A stretch of 64,000 nucleotides of DNA from Planktothrix sp. FACHB-1365 (GTDB lineage Bacteria > Cyanobacteriota > Cyanobacteriia > Cyanobacteriales > Microcoleaceae), in assembly GCF_014697575.1 (NCBI RefSeq), contig NZ_JACJSC010000005.1:1-64000 (forward strand), written 5' to 3'. Shown here in pieces: positions 43,516 to 52,470 of the stretch. Under the pieces are notes generated by a model that ran no database searches, was not told where the DNA came from, and saw only the letters and a list, made by a program, of their open reading frames with translations. The position numbers and the translations under genes were made by a program. Numbering within the stretch: position 1 is the stretch's first letter; the number at the start of each line of letters is the position of its first letter.

Positions 43516-46047
43516 TTAAGATTGAAGTTTAGCTTTCGGACGCAAAAACTTCACAATTGAATATAAATCTGGGTCAGTTTTAGCTTCCTCCCGATAACGG
43601 GAATTTAGATCAATAGCCTGTTCTAAATGTTCAACAGCTAATTCCGTTTGACGTTGTTGAGCGTAACTAAGGGCTTTATTATAGTAAGCATCGGCATAAT
43701 CAGGCTTTAATTCTAAGGCTCGATCTAAACTTTCTACAGCTTCTTTTCCCCGTTTTAACTTAATTAAAACATAACCTCGATAATTCCAGGCTTTAGAATT
43801 ATCAGGATCAAATTCAATGGCTTGATCAAAAGATGTCATCGCATCAGAATAACGTTCAATGGCTTGTAACGCCATCCCCCGATTTAACCACGCCACCCCA
43901 TCTTCGGGTTTGACTTTCACCGCTTGATCAAAGGCTTCAAAAGCATCTTGATGTTTTTGTAATTTACCATAACTTACGCCTAAATCCACCCAAGCTTGAT
44001 GATAATCGGGTTTAATTTCTAAGGCTTTTTTATAGGATGCGATCGCTTCATTTTGACGTTTTAATCGACTTAAAGCCATGCCTCGATTTAGCCAAGATCG
44101 ATAATCATTCGGTTGTAATTCTACAACTTGATGAAATGCTCCTAAAGCCTCTTCATAACGTCCTTCTGCAAACAAGACATTCCCCTGTTGTACAAAATCT
44201 TCAATATTTAAAAACAACTCCGGTTTATTCACTTTTAACCGTTCTAATTGCTCCGTAATTGTTTCCATTTTTTGCATCATGTCTGATACCGCCGATTCCA
44301 CTAAAGCAGTGGGAGAAATTGCGGCTAATTCCTTAAGAATTTCATCTTTTCTTATTAAGGCTTCCGACTGCATCGCCACTAATTCTTGGTAAATTCCGGC
44401 TTTTTGAGTATTAGCATCCGCTTGAACTTCTGTTAACTGTTCCGTTAACATCGTATCAAATTTATCCAATTTCTTAAAGGTAGAATCCTTGCGGGTTTGT
44501 AAATCTCCTCTTAACTGTTCAATTACCCCATTAACATCTTGATCAAACTTCTCTAACCGTTGAACAATTCGTTCTTTTTGGGTTTTCCATCCCGCCTGAC
44601 TATCGGCAATAATCCCAGCATATTCGGCTTCTAATTGTTGTAATCGTTGTAACTTTTCATCCACCTGGCTTTGGACTTGTTGTTGATAGGTCGCGAGTTG
44701 GGTTTCCGCTTGTTGTTCTAACTGTTGAATGCGTTGGAGTTTCTGCTCCATTTGTCCCTGAATTTTACCTTGAGAATCAGAGAGTTTTGTAACAGCATCA
44801 TTGCCAAATTTCTCTAAATTTCTCAAAGCTAAATCAATTTGTTCCTGAGCTTTTTGTTCAGATTTAATCCGAATTTCTTCTAATTGGGGTGCAAAGTCCG
44901 TTTCATATCGTTCTAAACGAGCAAATACCCGATCTTTTTGGGTTTCGGCTTGTTTTTGCAGTTGGGATAACTCTTGAACTAATTCCGCTTCAATTTGTTG
45001 TAAATTCTTGCCAACGGTATTTTTTTGTCCTTGAACATCCGTTTGCCAACCGGATACCGTCTTTTTAAAGTCTGTACTCACTTGTTCTAAGGTTTGGAAT
45101 AAGCGATCGCGTTGATGTTGGACTTGATATTGTAAATCCGATAATTGCGTTGTTAAAGCCGCTTCTGACTGTTTAAAATGTTCTAAAACCGTATTCTGCT
45201 GTTGATCCGCCTCTCCTTGTAATCCTGCCAAATGATTCGCGTAATTCGTTCCCAGTTGATCTAAATTTTGTAAGATCACATCCTGTTGATTACTGGCCCG
45301 GTTTTGTAACTCTGCTAATTGTTTAGAAAATTCAATTTCTAAGCGATGAATTTCCTGTTCCGCTTCTTGCGCTTCCTGTTGAAACTCTTGAATAGCTTGT
45401 TGACGAACCTGGGTTAATTCTGTTAACCATTCCCCTATTTGACTGCGATGGTCTCCTAATTCCTGCTGGAAATCATCAGCTTCTAAATGGAGATCTTGAG
45501 CAATCCGATCCGTTTCCTGAATCACCGCTTGCATTTGTCGATTTGCGGCTGCTATTTTTCCTTCTAAATCCCCTAATTCATTGAGATGATTTTTAACAAT
45601 AATAGTAACTTCTCGGACAACAGAACGCCGCAATAACCATAATCCCACTAAGGTTGCTGCTAATAACACCCCTAACAGTGCTAATAACAAATTAAATAGC
45701 GTCATGGTCTGTTTAAAGGCCCGTTGAGCTTCCGCTTGAACCTGTTCTTGTAAACGCTGCTGTTCTCGCAGTTGTTCGAGTTCCTGGCTATCCTTGGGGG
45801 ACAGGGTTTCGGTTGGAGTTGTGGGTTTTGGTGCTGGAGGCTTCGGGGGTTGAGACTGAGCAACGCTAACTCCCGCCGACATTAATACTAAAGTCAGGAT
45901 AACGCTGCTGCGGGATACCCACGCCAAAAAATTAAGGCGCGTATCAGAGATGACCTCAGCCTCAAACCGTTGATGCTGTTGCGTGAATAGCTTTGTCTGT
46001 TTAACCAAGTCCGAGTTCTCCAACCCATCCTTTATAGTTTGACACAT
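43516..46047 (-). CDS. membrane-anchored coiled-coil protein with C-terminal TPR repeats
   Basis: An 843-residue protein. A first hydrophobic segment (WVSRSSVILTLVLMSAGVSVAQS, about 43-65) looks like a late signal peptide or anchor. A proline-rich stretch and a second membrane helix (LFNLLLALLGVLLAATLVGLWLL, about 118-140) follow. Then comes a coiled coil of about 430 residues rich in Gln, Glu and Leu, with recurrent QxxLxQLE-type heptads, and finally at least six TPR units (GRYEEALGAFHQVVELQPNDYRSWLNRGMALSRL and similar) from about residue 630. It may act as a membrane-linked scaffold. The family is not recognised beyond these parts. Confidence 0.8.
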   Translation of the reverse strand: MCQTIKDGLENSDLVKQTKLFTQQHQRFEAEVISDTRLNFLAWVSRSSVILTLVLMSAGVSVAQSQPPKPPAPKPTTPTETLSPKDSQELEQLREQQRLQEQVQAEAQRAFKQTMTLFNLLLALLGVLLAATLVGLWLLRRSVVREVTIIVKNHLNELGDLEGKIAAANRQMQAVIQETDRIAQDLHLEADDFQQELGDHRSQIGEWLTELTQVRQQAIQEFQQEAQEAEQEIHRLEIEFSKQLAELQNRASNQQDVILQNLDQLGTNYANHLAGLQGEADQQQNTVLEHFKQSEAALTTQLSDLQYQVQHQRDRLFQTLEQVSTDFKKTVSGWQTDVQGQKNTVGKNLQQIEAELVQELSQLQKQAETQKDRVFARLERYETDFAPQLEEIRIKSEQKAQEQIDLALRNLEKFGNDAVTKLSDSQGKIQGQMEQKLQRIQQLEQQAETQLATYQQQVQSQVDEKLQRLQQLEAEYAGIIADSQAGWKTQKERIVQRLEKFDQDVNGVIEQLRGDLQTRKDSTFKKLDKFDTMLTEQLTEVQADANTQKAGIYQELVAMQSEALIRKDEILKELAAISPTALVESAVSDMMQKMETITEQLERLKVNKPELFLNIEDFVQQGNVLFAEGRYEEALGAFHQVVELQPNDYRSWLNRGMALSRLKRQNEAIASYKKALEIKPDYHQAWVDLGVSYGKLQKHQDAFEAFDQAVKVKPEDGVAWLNRGMALQAIERYSDAMTSFDQAIEFDPDNSKAWNYRGYVLIKLKRGKEAVESLDRALELKPDYADAYYNKALSYAQQRQTELAVEHLEQAIDLNSRYREEAKTDPDLYSIVKFLRPKAKLQS

Positions 46048-46069
46048 TTCGGGTTTGGGTTGACTGAAA

Positions 46070-46200
46070 ATCAGTTATCAGTTATCAGTTATCAGTTTTT
46101 CTGGTTCCCAGGCTCCAGCCTGGGAATACTATATTGAGGCTCTGCCTCTATTATTTATTGGTTGCAGAGAGAGCCACCTTTTTAGTATTTCTAAGTGGAA
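46070..46200. repeat. heptamer array and palindromes upstream of the RAYT gene
   Basis: Four copies of ATCAGTT (46070-46097) are followed by palindromic pieces: CCCAGGCT-CCA-GCCTGGG (about 46106-46124) and AGGCTCTGCCT (about 46137-46147). Further short arms follow up to 46200. Similar palindromes occur at 15180-15250. They lie directly before a RAYT-type transposase, the usual arrangement of REP sequences and their mobilising enzyme. Confidence 0.7.
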
Positions 46201-46219
46201 CCTAGAAACGATAGAAAAT

Positions 46220-46957
46220 ATGTTTTCTTACCACATCACAACTCGCTGTAATAATCGTGAGTTTCGTCTGACTCGTTTAGAATGCCGAGAAGTGTTTCTC
46301 TATGCAATTAAAAAAGTATTGATTAAATATCCGTTTAAACTTTATGCGCTGTGCATTATGAGTAATCATGTGCATTATCTGATGGAACCTGCTCAACCTC
46401 AAGATTTACCTAAGATTATGCACTTTCTGAACTGGTATACTGCTATGTGTTTTAATCGAATGTTAAATCGGACAGGACATTTCTGGGAGAAACGTTACCA
46501 TAAAACGGCGTTTGAAAATACGGATACAAAACGGGCTTTAAATACATTACGGTATATTCATGCTAACCCAAAAGCTGCGGGGATGCAGTCGGGTTTTTTT
46601 TATGATTTTAGCAACTATGGAACCCATGACCGCTTAACAGATGATGGTTTAACTCAATGGCATCCAGCGTTTTTATCCTTGGGAAAAACCTTGGAAGAAT
46701 GTGCAACGAAATATCGGGGTTTTTGTAAAAAATATCGCCCAAAACCTAAACCGGAACGGCGCTGTCATTGGGGAAGTAAACTTTTACCGAAAATTCTTAA
46801 GGGGAAAAAACATAAAAAATCCCCTGGACAGTTAACCCTTCCTTGGGACACTTGGGAACCTCCCGATGAGGAAATTCGAGCAGTGGCTAAAAAATTTGTT
46901 CTCGCTAACTGCTATGACCCTAATTATGCCCGTCAGTTCTTTGAATTTGACCCTTAA
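46220..46957 (+). CDS. RAYT-type (REP-associated tyrosine) transposase
   Basis: A 245-residue Y1 HUH single-stranded DNA transposase. The HUH motif appears as MSNHVHYLM, and the helix with the likely catalytic Tyr in TLRYIHANPKAAGM matches the RAYT pattern YxHxNPxxAG. Preceding features THITTRCNNREFRLTR and GHFWEKRYHKTAFE also fit. The C-terminal basic section (KILKGKKHKKSPGQLTLPWDTWEPP) may bind DNA. Unlike IS200 TnpA it works on dispersed REP hairpins; the palindromes just upstream are good candidate substrates. The gene appears intact. Confidence 0.88.
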   Translation: MFSYHITTRCNNREFRLTRLECREVFLYAIKKVLIKYPFKLYALCIMSNHVHYLMEPAQPQDLPKIMHFLNWYTAMCFNRMLNRTGHFWEKRYHKTAFENTDTKRALNTLRYIHANPKAAGMQSGFFYDFSNYGTHDRLTDDGLTQWHPAFLSLGKTLEECATKYRGFCKKYRPKPKPERRCHWGSKLLPKILKGKKHKKSPGQLTLPWDTWEPPDEEIRAVAKKFVLANCYDPNYARQFFEFDP

Positions 46958-47124
46958 AGAGGCGTATTCCCCCCTAACAGGTAACGAAATGCTGAAATAA
47001 CGAAAATTGGGTGAAACAAACCCCCAAAAACTCGACTTGACAAAGGGCTGAAATTGTTATAGATTACAGCTTACAGTTCTTGACGCGAGAGAAGAAGACC
47101 CAGATTGGACCAGTTACAGGGAGG

Positions 47125-48279
47125 TTAGGGAGGTGGCCAACTTATTTGTCCCACAAACTGCCTTCTCTTTCTTCGCCCCACGCGATCACCCAGCTTACAT
47201 TCTGTTTCATAGTCTACCTTACCCCCAACTTCCAGCCAAATCTTTTTCTGGACACTGAAGCCAAAGCGGGACTTACTGTATTTTACCCATAACTGATCAA
47301 TCGTGCGTAAATCCTCACAGGGGAAATTATTAATCGAGTCTATATTTAGCCACCCTTCCTCCTCTCTCCCTGCCACCTGAAGCATCACTCTGGCAGTTTC
47401 CAGGTCTGCTTCTTTCCACTGTCCTGCTGCGAGAAGTTGTTGCAATTTCTGATATCGGGATGGAACGGTTTCCAAATTATCAATCAATATTTCTAACCAT
47501 TCTTCCACCGACTGAGGACGTTTATCGGGTTGTATTTCTAACCCCTTCATCACCGCTTCATGGACTCTATTACTAACATTAACAACTTGATTTAAAGGTT
47601 TTAAAACATCTCGACCCATTCCAGTTCTAACAAAAACAGGCGGTGGGACTTGATTTGTTAACAAACAATATAACGTCGCACTCAAACCATAAACATCTGT
47701 ATATTCGCCACGTTTTGCTTGTTCATAGTATTGTTCAAGAGGAGCAAATCCATCACTCACAACATTAGTATGGGTTTGAGTTCTATTAGGAATAAATTCT
47801 CTGGCAATACCAAAATCAATTAACACCGCTTCGGTTTTTCCTTCCCGCTTCATAATATTCTGGGGTTTAATATCTCGATGCAATAGCCCCTTATCATGAA
47901 CAACTGTTAAAGCATTACCAATTTGTTGAATATATCGTATCGCTTCCGCTTCGGGAAATGCACCCTTTTCCTGCACTAACTCCCAGAAGTCCTTTCCTGC
48001 TATATATTCCATTTCAATACAAGGTAAAGATCCCTCCCAAAAAACATTACCAATTTCCACAATATGGGGATGGCGGCAAACGGCGAGTCTGATAGCTTCT
48101 CTTTCAAACTTCCGTAAATATTCAGGGTTATCGAGGTACTTATCCAGTAAGGTTTTGAGGGCAATATATTGTCCTTTGGGGTTTCGCGCTAAATAGGTGA
48201 TGCCAAACCCGCCTTCCCCCAGTTTTTTAATAATTGTATAGCGATCGCCATAAAGTGTTGTACCGGGTTGCCAAGCCAT
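47125..48279 (-). CDS. Ser/Thr protein kinase fused to a GUN4 domain, C-terminus damaged
   Basis: A 384-residue protein. The kinase domain has LGEGGFGITYLA, the ATP Lys in YIALKTL, HRDIKPQNIM and DFGIARE, and extends to about 265. The C-terminal GUN4 domain follows: LQQLLAAGQWKEADLETARVML, EGWLNIDSINNFPCEDLRTIDQLWVKYSKSRFGFSVQKKIW. GUN4 domains bind tetrapyrroles. After CKLGDRVG the frame goes wrong (RRKRRQFVGQISWPPP). In the next phase the DNA encodes EREGSLWDK, a stop, and then VGHLPNLPVTG, which resembles the normal end of such domains. The gene has suffered a frameshift and probably a small deletion. The kinase half looks intact. Confidence 0.88.
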   Translation of the reverse strand: MAWQPGTTLYGDRYTIIKKLGEGGFGITYLARNPKGQYIALKTLLDKYLDNPEYLRKFEREAIRLAVCRHPHIVEIGNVFWEGSLPCIEMEYIAGKDFWELVQEKGAFPEAEAIRYIQQIGNALTVVHDKGLLHRDIKPQNIMKREGKTEAVLIDFGIAREFIPNRTQTHTNVVSDGFAPLEQYYEQAKRGEYTDVYGLSATLYCLLTNQVPPPVFVRTGMGRDVLKPLNQVVNVSNRVHEAVMKGLEIQPDKRPQSVEEWLEILIDNLETVPSRYQKLQQLLAAGQWKEADLETARVMLQVAGREEEGWLNIDSINNFPCEDLRTIDQLWVKYSKSRFGFSVQKKIWLEVGGKVDYETECKLGDRVGRRKRRQFVGQISWPPP

Positions 48280-48380
48280 ATTTTTTGAAATTGATCACTA
48301 TTGTAATTATGCCATATTGATTGACTGAAAATATTACCTATTATTTTATTATTAGGATTTTAGCGATCGCTTTTCCCCCC

Positions 48381-48479
48381 GTAGTGAGTCCTTCAGGACT
48401 CTTATCCCCCGTAGTGAGTCCTTCAGGACTCTTAGCCCTAAAGGGCTTACTACATTTTAGCCCTAAAGGGCTTACTACG
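48381..48479. repeat. nested direct and inverted repeat downstream of the second kinase gene
   Basis: A 24-bp unit beginning GTAGTGAGTCC and ending AGGACTCTTA occurs at 48381-48404 and 48411-48434. AGCCCTAAAGGGCTTACTAC occurs at 48434-48453 and 48460-48479. Each unit contains its own small palindrome (AGTCCTTCAGGACT, AGCCCTAAAGGGCT), and GTAGT at the left end is complementary to ACTAC at the right. Confidence 0.8.
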
Positions 48480-48480
48480 A

Positions 48481-49473
48481 TTAGTTATTAATGGTTTTTT
48501 GGGGCTGTTCAATAACAGGTGGAGAGGGGGAAGGTGTCGGAGGTGAACTGGGTTTGAACAATGCCACCCAAGTACCAATCATTCCTAAAATCCCTGCTAT
48601 TGCGGCTACAATTGTCCAAAATAGTACAGGTTCAATTTGAGGTAAAACTAGATTTTGATGCCCAGAAGGGAGAAATTTTAACCACTCGTTGATGGTTTGA
48701 GGTCTGTCTTCCGGGGCGAGTTTCAACCCTTCTAAAATAGCGGTATTGGTGCGATCGCTAATTTGAGAATTTAGTTGTTTGGGTGGAATGAGTTGGGCTT
48801 TTTGTAAACTCCGATCCATTGCACTAGCCGGAATAGTTCCAGTTAGTAAAACATACAAAGTTGCCGATAAAGAATAAACATCCGTATAGGGCTTTTGTTC
48901 ACTATCAACATGATACAATTCCAAAGGTGCAAAACCATCGGCAGTTGAGGCTTTAACTGTTGTTAAAGGATTATCAAACCCTCGCGCTAAACCAAAATCA
49001 ATTAAGACAACTTCCGATTTCCCAGCGCGTAAAACAATATTAGCAGGTTTAACATCTCGATGTACAAATCCTTTTTCATGCACACAAGTTAAAGCCGAAC
49101 CAATTTGTCGAATATAGTCTAAAGCAACGGATTCGGGTAATATTTTATTAGGCAGATGTTCGAGAGTTTCTCCGGCAATATGTTCCATAGCCAAACAAAC
49201 GCGATCGCCTTCTTTAAAAGACTCTTTAAGTTTAACAATATGGGGATGTTGGCAATGGGCTAATTTAGTTGCTTCTTGCCAGATTTTATCCTCTAAACGC
49301 TTGAGATCCGAGGGAATTAATTGATTGATTAAATCATCACTCAAGGTCTTGATCACACAGGTTTGGCCCTGTTTATCCCTAGCTAAATAGGTGATCCCAA
49401 ACCGTCCCCGTCCCAATTCTCTAATAATCGTATATTGTCCGTTGCGTAACTGTTCCCCTGATTGCCAGCCCAT
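48481..49473 (-). CDS. membrane-anchored Ser/Thr protein kinase
   Basis: A 330-residue protein with an intact eukaryotic-type kinase domain: LGRGRFGITYLA, CVIKTL (ATP Lys), HRDVKPANIVL (catalytic Asp) and DFGLARG, up to about residue 270. One membrane helix (FWTIVAAIAGILGMIGTWVALF) and a short proline-rich tail (SSPPTPSPSPPVIEQP) follow. There is no GUN4 or sensor domain beyond the membrane. It lies about 200 bases upstream of the related GUN4-fused kinase on the same strand, suggesting duplication and divergence. Its stop codon abuts the nested repeat. Confidence 0.92.
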   Translation of the reverse strand: MGWQSGEQLRNGQYTIIRELGRGRFGITYLARDKQGQTCVIKTLSDDLINQLIPSDLKRLEDKIWQEATKLAHCQHPHIVKLKESFKEGDRVCLAMEHIAGETLEHLPNKILPESVALDYIRQIGSALTCVHEKGFVHRDVKPANIVLRAGKSEVVLIDFGLARGFDNPLTTVKASTADGFAPLELYHVDSEQKPYTDVYSLSATLYVLLTGTIPASAMDRSLQKAQLIPPKQLNSQISDRTNTAILEGLKLAPEDRPQTINEWLKFLPSGHQNLVLPQIEPVLFWTIVAAIAGILGMIGTWVALFKPSSPPTPSPSPPVIEQPQKTINN

Positions 49474-49574
49474 CGCTCAATCCTTCTGATAAAATTATCG
49501 GGATCCCACGTCAAAAAATCAAGACGCTTATAAGACTGTGTAGAGACGTGCCATGGTACGTCTTATCTAGTGTA

Positions 49575-50387
49575 CTATTTATTTCCCTGTTCCCTGTTCC
49601 CTATCTTCTGATAATGACCGAGAATCGTTAAACTTAATCCAAATAATCCTAATGATAAGGATACGGCGATGGCTGTAACTAAAATCATGGGTTGCGTCGC
49701 TTGGCGAACGGCGATCGCACAAAGTGCCCACATAATCACAAAAGGATAAGCCATTTCATCCCGTTCTATGATTAAAATCGCGGCTAATGTTCCTGCAATG
49801 ATTAATAAAATTGCTGTCCAGAGTTCGGGTGAAATTCCTCCCCCTGTCCATTGCCAATTTTCTAACACTAAAGCCACATTAACAATCGTGGCAACAGTAA
49901 TCCAACCGAAATAAATACTAATGGGAATATCGACACACCAGCGTTCTTTTTTTGAAACTCTAACTTTACCAATATTTAACCGTAAATATCCCACTATTAA
50001 GGAATTTAAAATAGCCAACATTGCCCCTAGGGACAGAAAAAACATTTGATATTGAAATAAAAATACCCAGACAATCTGGGCAATACAAGCTAAAACAATG
50101 GAAAAACCTAATTTTTGTAATCGAGGATTTTCACGGTTTTGAGGTAAACCTTGATATCCCGCAAACGCAAATAATCCTACATAAATTAAACCCCAAATTG
50201 CAAAGGCATAATTAGCCGGAATAATTTTAACATTCCTAAAAATAGTATTAGAAATTTCTCCAATGGTTAACCCATTAAAAGGAGCTATATTCGCTAATAC
50301 GTTAATTCCGAAGGCGGCTAAAATTGCAGTGATATTTGCCCATTGTCTGACCGAGTTAAAATTAGAGTCAGGAGAATTAGTCTGCAT
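49575..50387 (-). CDS. TspO-like tryptophan-rich membrane protein
   Basis: A 270-residue integral membrane protein with seven or so helices, including NYAFAIWGLIYVGLFAFAGYQ and ISIYFGWITVATIVNVALVL, which carry the P-x-FxIWGLIY and FGWITVATIVN signatures of TspO/MBR-related tryptophan-rich sensory proteins. It is longer than classic TspO (about 160). TspO relatives bind porphyrins and influence stress responses; the exact role of this long subgroup is not known. The gene ends next to GTTCCCT heptamers (about 49577-49600). Confidence 0.75.
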   Translation of the reverse strand: MQTNSPDSNFNSVRQWANITAILAAFGINVLANIAPFNGLTIGEISNTIFRNVKIIPANYAFAIWGLIYVGLFAFAGYQGLPQNRENPRLQKLGFSIVLACIAQIVWVFLFQYQMFFLSLGAMLAILNSLIVGYLRLNIGKVRVSKKERWCVDIPISIYFGWITVATIVNVALVLENWQWTGGGISPELWTAILLIIAGTLAAILIIERDEMAYPFVIMWALCAIAVRQATQPMILVTAIAVSLSLGLFGLSLTILGHYQKIGNREQGNK

Positions 50388-50426
50388 TGCTCTTGAAAAA
50401 TATAGCAGGGAATAGGGAACAGCTTA

Positions 50427-50571
50427 CAGTTAATATGAAATCCAATTATAGATGCTACAGATGATCCTTCCTAACCCCCCTGTAGAGACGTGCCATGGCG
50501 CGTCTCTACTAGCCATGCTTAGTCTCTACAGGGGGGAATTTGTAGCATTCTTTTCAGGATTTCATATAAGC
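50427..50571. mobile_element. MITE-like element, copy 1
   Basis: The left end has ATATGAAATCC followed by AATTATAGATGCTACAGATG. The right end, read on the other strand, has ATATGAAATCC followed by TGAAAAGAATGCTACA. Both ends are preceded by ACAG plus three variable bases. The interior contains the palindromic AGAGACGTGCC...GCGCGTCTCT repeat. It is non-coding, about 145 bp. The same ends flank 61924-62019, so this is a small dispersed family. Confidence 0.7.
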
Positions 50572-50639
50572 TGTGAAAGGGTTTTAGGATTGAGACCTGT
50601 CCTAGTAGCGTTATAGAAACGACTCTAACAAAAAAAATT

Positions 50640-50662
50640 TAGAGACACGATAAATCGCGTCT
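50640..50662. repeat. short palindrome downstream of crhR
   Basis: AGAGACACGATAAATCGCGTCTCT forms a hairpin of about seven pairs 42 bases after the crhR stop codon, and could act as its terminator. It is a member of the AGAGACG palindrome family seen near 49540, 50490 and 57441. Confidence 0.5.
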
Positions 50663-50704
50663 CTGAATCTGCTTTAATCGACTTTGAGCCGTTAACGATG
50701 AATG

Positions 50705-52108
50705 TTATTCAACGCCTTGGGACACCGAGGGACGAGAAATCCGACGGTTTAATTTCGGTTTAGAAGTCACTAATTGAGCTTCTTCCTCCTGAGCATCAAA
50801 GTCAGAATCTAACCAACTGGGGCGAGTTTGATCGTAAGCCAGTTGTAAGGCGGCGGCGGCGATCGCATGAGGATCATATTCCTCACCCAATTGCGCCACA
50901 ATCGGTAAGAAAGAAGCCACCCGTTCGCCGGATAACGCTTCCCGCACCCGTCCTTGCAGACGTTCAATATAACGGGCTTCAATTTGCGAACGCTTAGGAA
51001 TAGATAACACCGTAAAGTTATGGCGCAAATGACGCTCAATTAACCGCAGTTTCCGGCGATCAATCGGTTGAATCAGCGTAATCGCAATCCCATCCCGTCC
51101 GGCGCGACCTGTCCGACCAATGCGGTGAACATAACTTTCCGCGTTATCGGGTAAATCGTAGTTAATCACGTGGGTAAGATGATCTACATCTAATCCCCGT
51201 GCCGCAATGTCGGTCGCCACAATCCACCGTACTTGACGACGGCGGAAGCGTTGCAGCAGTCTTTCCCGTTGGGCTTGGTTCAAGTTGCCATGATATTCAT
51301 CCACACTATGACCCGCCGATTGCAGGAATGTGGTTAACTCCGCAGCCGCTTGTTTGGTGCGGACAAAAATAATCGCCGATTCTGGATCTTCTAATTCTAA
51401 AATCGGTTGCAACGCCCGGGCTTTTGACCAGCCACGGGGAGCCATATAAGCACGTTGTTCAATGCGTTTGGGAGTGGCTTTGGGATTTTCGGCTTTAATG
51501 GTGACTGGATTTTTCAGGAATTTCTTCACCAGTTTCCAAATCGAAGGCTCCATCGTCGCAGAGAAAAACGCCGTTTGACGTTCTTCAGCTACAGATTCAA
51601 GAATTTTTTCCACATCTTGAATAAAGCCCATGCTTAACATTTCATCGGCTTCATCCAACACTAACCACTTAATCCGGTTTAATTTTAGATCGCCGCGATT
51701 GAGTAAATCTAAAATCCGTCCCGGTGTCCCAACGACAATTTGAACGCCTTGTTGTAAGCGTTGAATTTGTCGCTCAATGGACTGACCACCGTATACGGTT
51801 AACACATACAAGTTGCGATCATCGGTCATTTTCCGAATCGCTTCTTTAACTTGCATGGCCAACTCACGAGTTGGGGTCAGGATTAACGCTTGTACGCCTT
51901 TCGCACTTGTGTCTAGTTGCTCCAGAATGGGCAATGAGAAGGCGGCTGTTTTGCCCGTCCCGGTTTGAGCCAGTCCCACCACATCACGTCCAGCCAATAT
52001 ATGGGGAATTGCCTCGACTTGAATGGCGGTAGGTTCAGAAAAGCCTATTGTTTCCAGATAACTCGCTCGTTCTTCGGAAATTCCTAAGCTTGCAAAAGAT
52101 GGACTCAT
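50705..52108 (-). CDS. crhR: DEAD-box RNA helicase, CrhR type
   Basis: A 467-residue ATP-dependent RNA helicase with all family motifs: Q motif (FSEPTAIQ), AQTGTGKTAA (I), PTRELA (Ia), GTPGR (Ib), DEAD (VLDEADEML, II), SAT (FFSATM, III), IIFVRTKQ (IV) and HRIGRTGRAGR (VI). The C-terminal region RSQIEARYIERLQGRVREAL and FLPIVAQLGEEYDPHAIAAAALQLAYDQ matches the cyanobacterial redox- and cold-regulated helicase CrhR. It probably unwinds structured mRNAs at low temperature. A 360-base leader precedes it, as for cold-shock genes. Confidence 0.9.
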   Translation of the reverse strand: MSPSFASLGISEERASYLETIGFSEPTAIQVEAIPHILAGRDVVGLAQTGTGKTAAFSLPILEQLDTSAKGVQALILTPTRELAMQVKEAIRKMTDDRNLYVLTVYGGQSIERQIQRLQQGVQIVVGTPGRILDLLNRGDLKLNRIKWLVLDEADEMLSMGFIQDVEKILESVAEERQTAFFSATMEPSIWKLVKKFLKNPVTIKAENPKATPKRIEQRAYMAPRGWSKARALQPILELEDPESAIIFVRTKQAAAELTTFLQSAGHSVDEYHGNLNQAQRERLLQRFRRRQVRWIVATDIAARGLDVDHLTHVINYDLPDNAESYVHRIGRTGRAGRDGIAITLIQPIDRRKLRLIERHLRHNFTVLSIPKRSQIEARYIERLQGRVREALSGERVASFLPIVAQLGEEYDPHAIAAAALQLAYDQTRPSWLDSDFDAQEEEAQLVTSKPKLNRRISRPSVSQGVE

Positions 52109-52470
52109 TAATTCTCCTGTCTATGTGTTTTAGCCCGGTTCCTGACCTTGCCCTATTCAGTCGAGACACTGTTTACTACGATGCAGAGGTTTATTGGTTT
52201 TGCTATAACGCTTGACGTAGCTCTCTACAAAAGTTGAGTTACGTTGTCTCAGGGGCATCTTGGAACCTAATTACATTCCAAGGTCTTCAAAGTTCCTGAA
52301 GTCACTCTTAGTCACAACCTTTGAGGTTGTCTAGTCAATCAGACCCTTTAATAGACCATCTCTCTCTAGGATAACGCTTAATATTCAGAAACATAACAAC
52401 AAATTTCTTAAAATTTGCCGCGATTTCTTTAAATTAGCTGACGGTTGAGGGTTAACCCTCAATTGACAAC
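52109..52470 (-). promoter_or_regulatory. long leader and upstream region of crhR
   Basis: This 362-base region between rimO and crhR contains no gene. It has several potential hairpins, for example TGGAA...TTCCA (about 52259-52280) and CAACCTTTGAGGTTG (about 52316-52330). AAATTTGCCGCGATTTCTTT-type AT-rich sequence lies near rimO. Cold-induced helicase genes typically have structured leaders of this kind. The promoter position is not determined. Confidence 0.4.
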
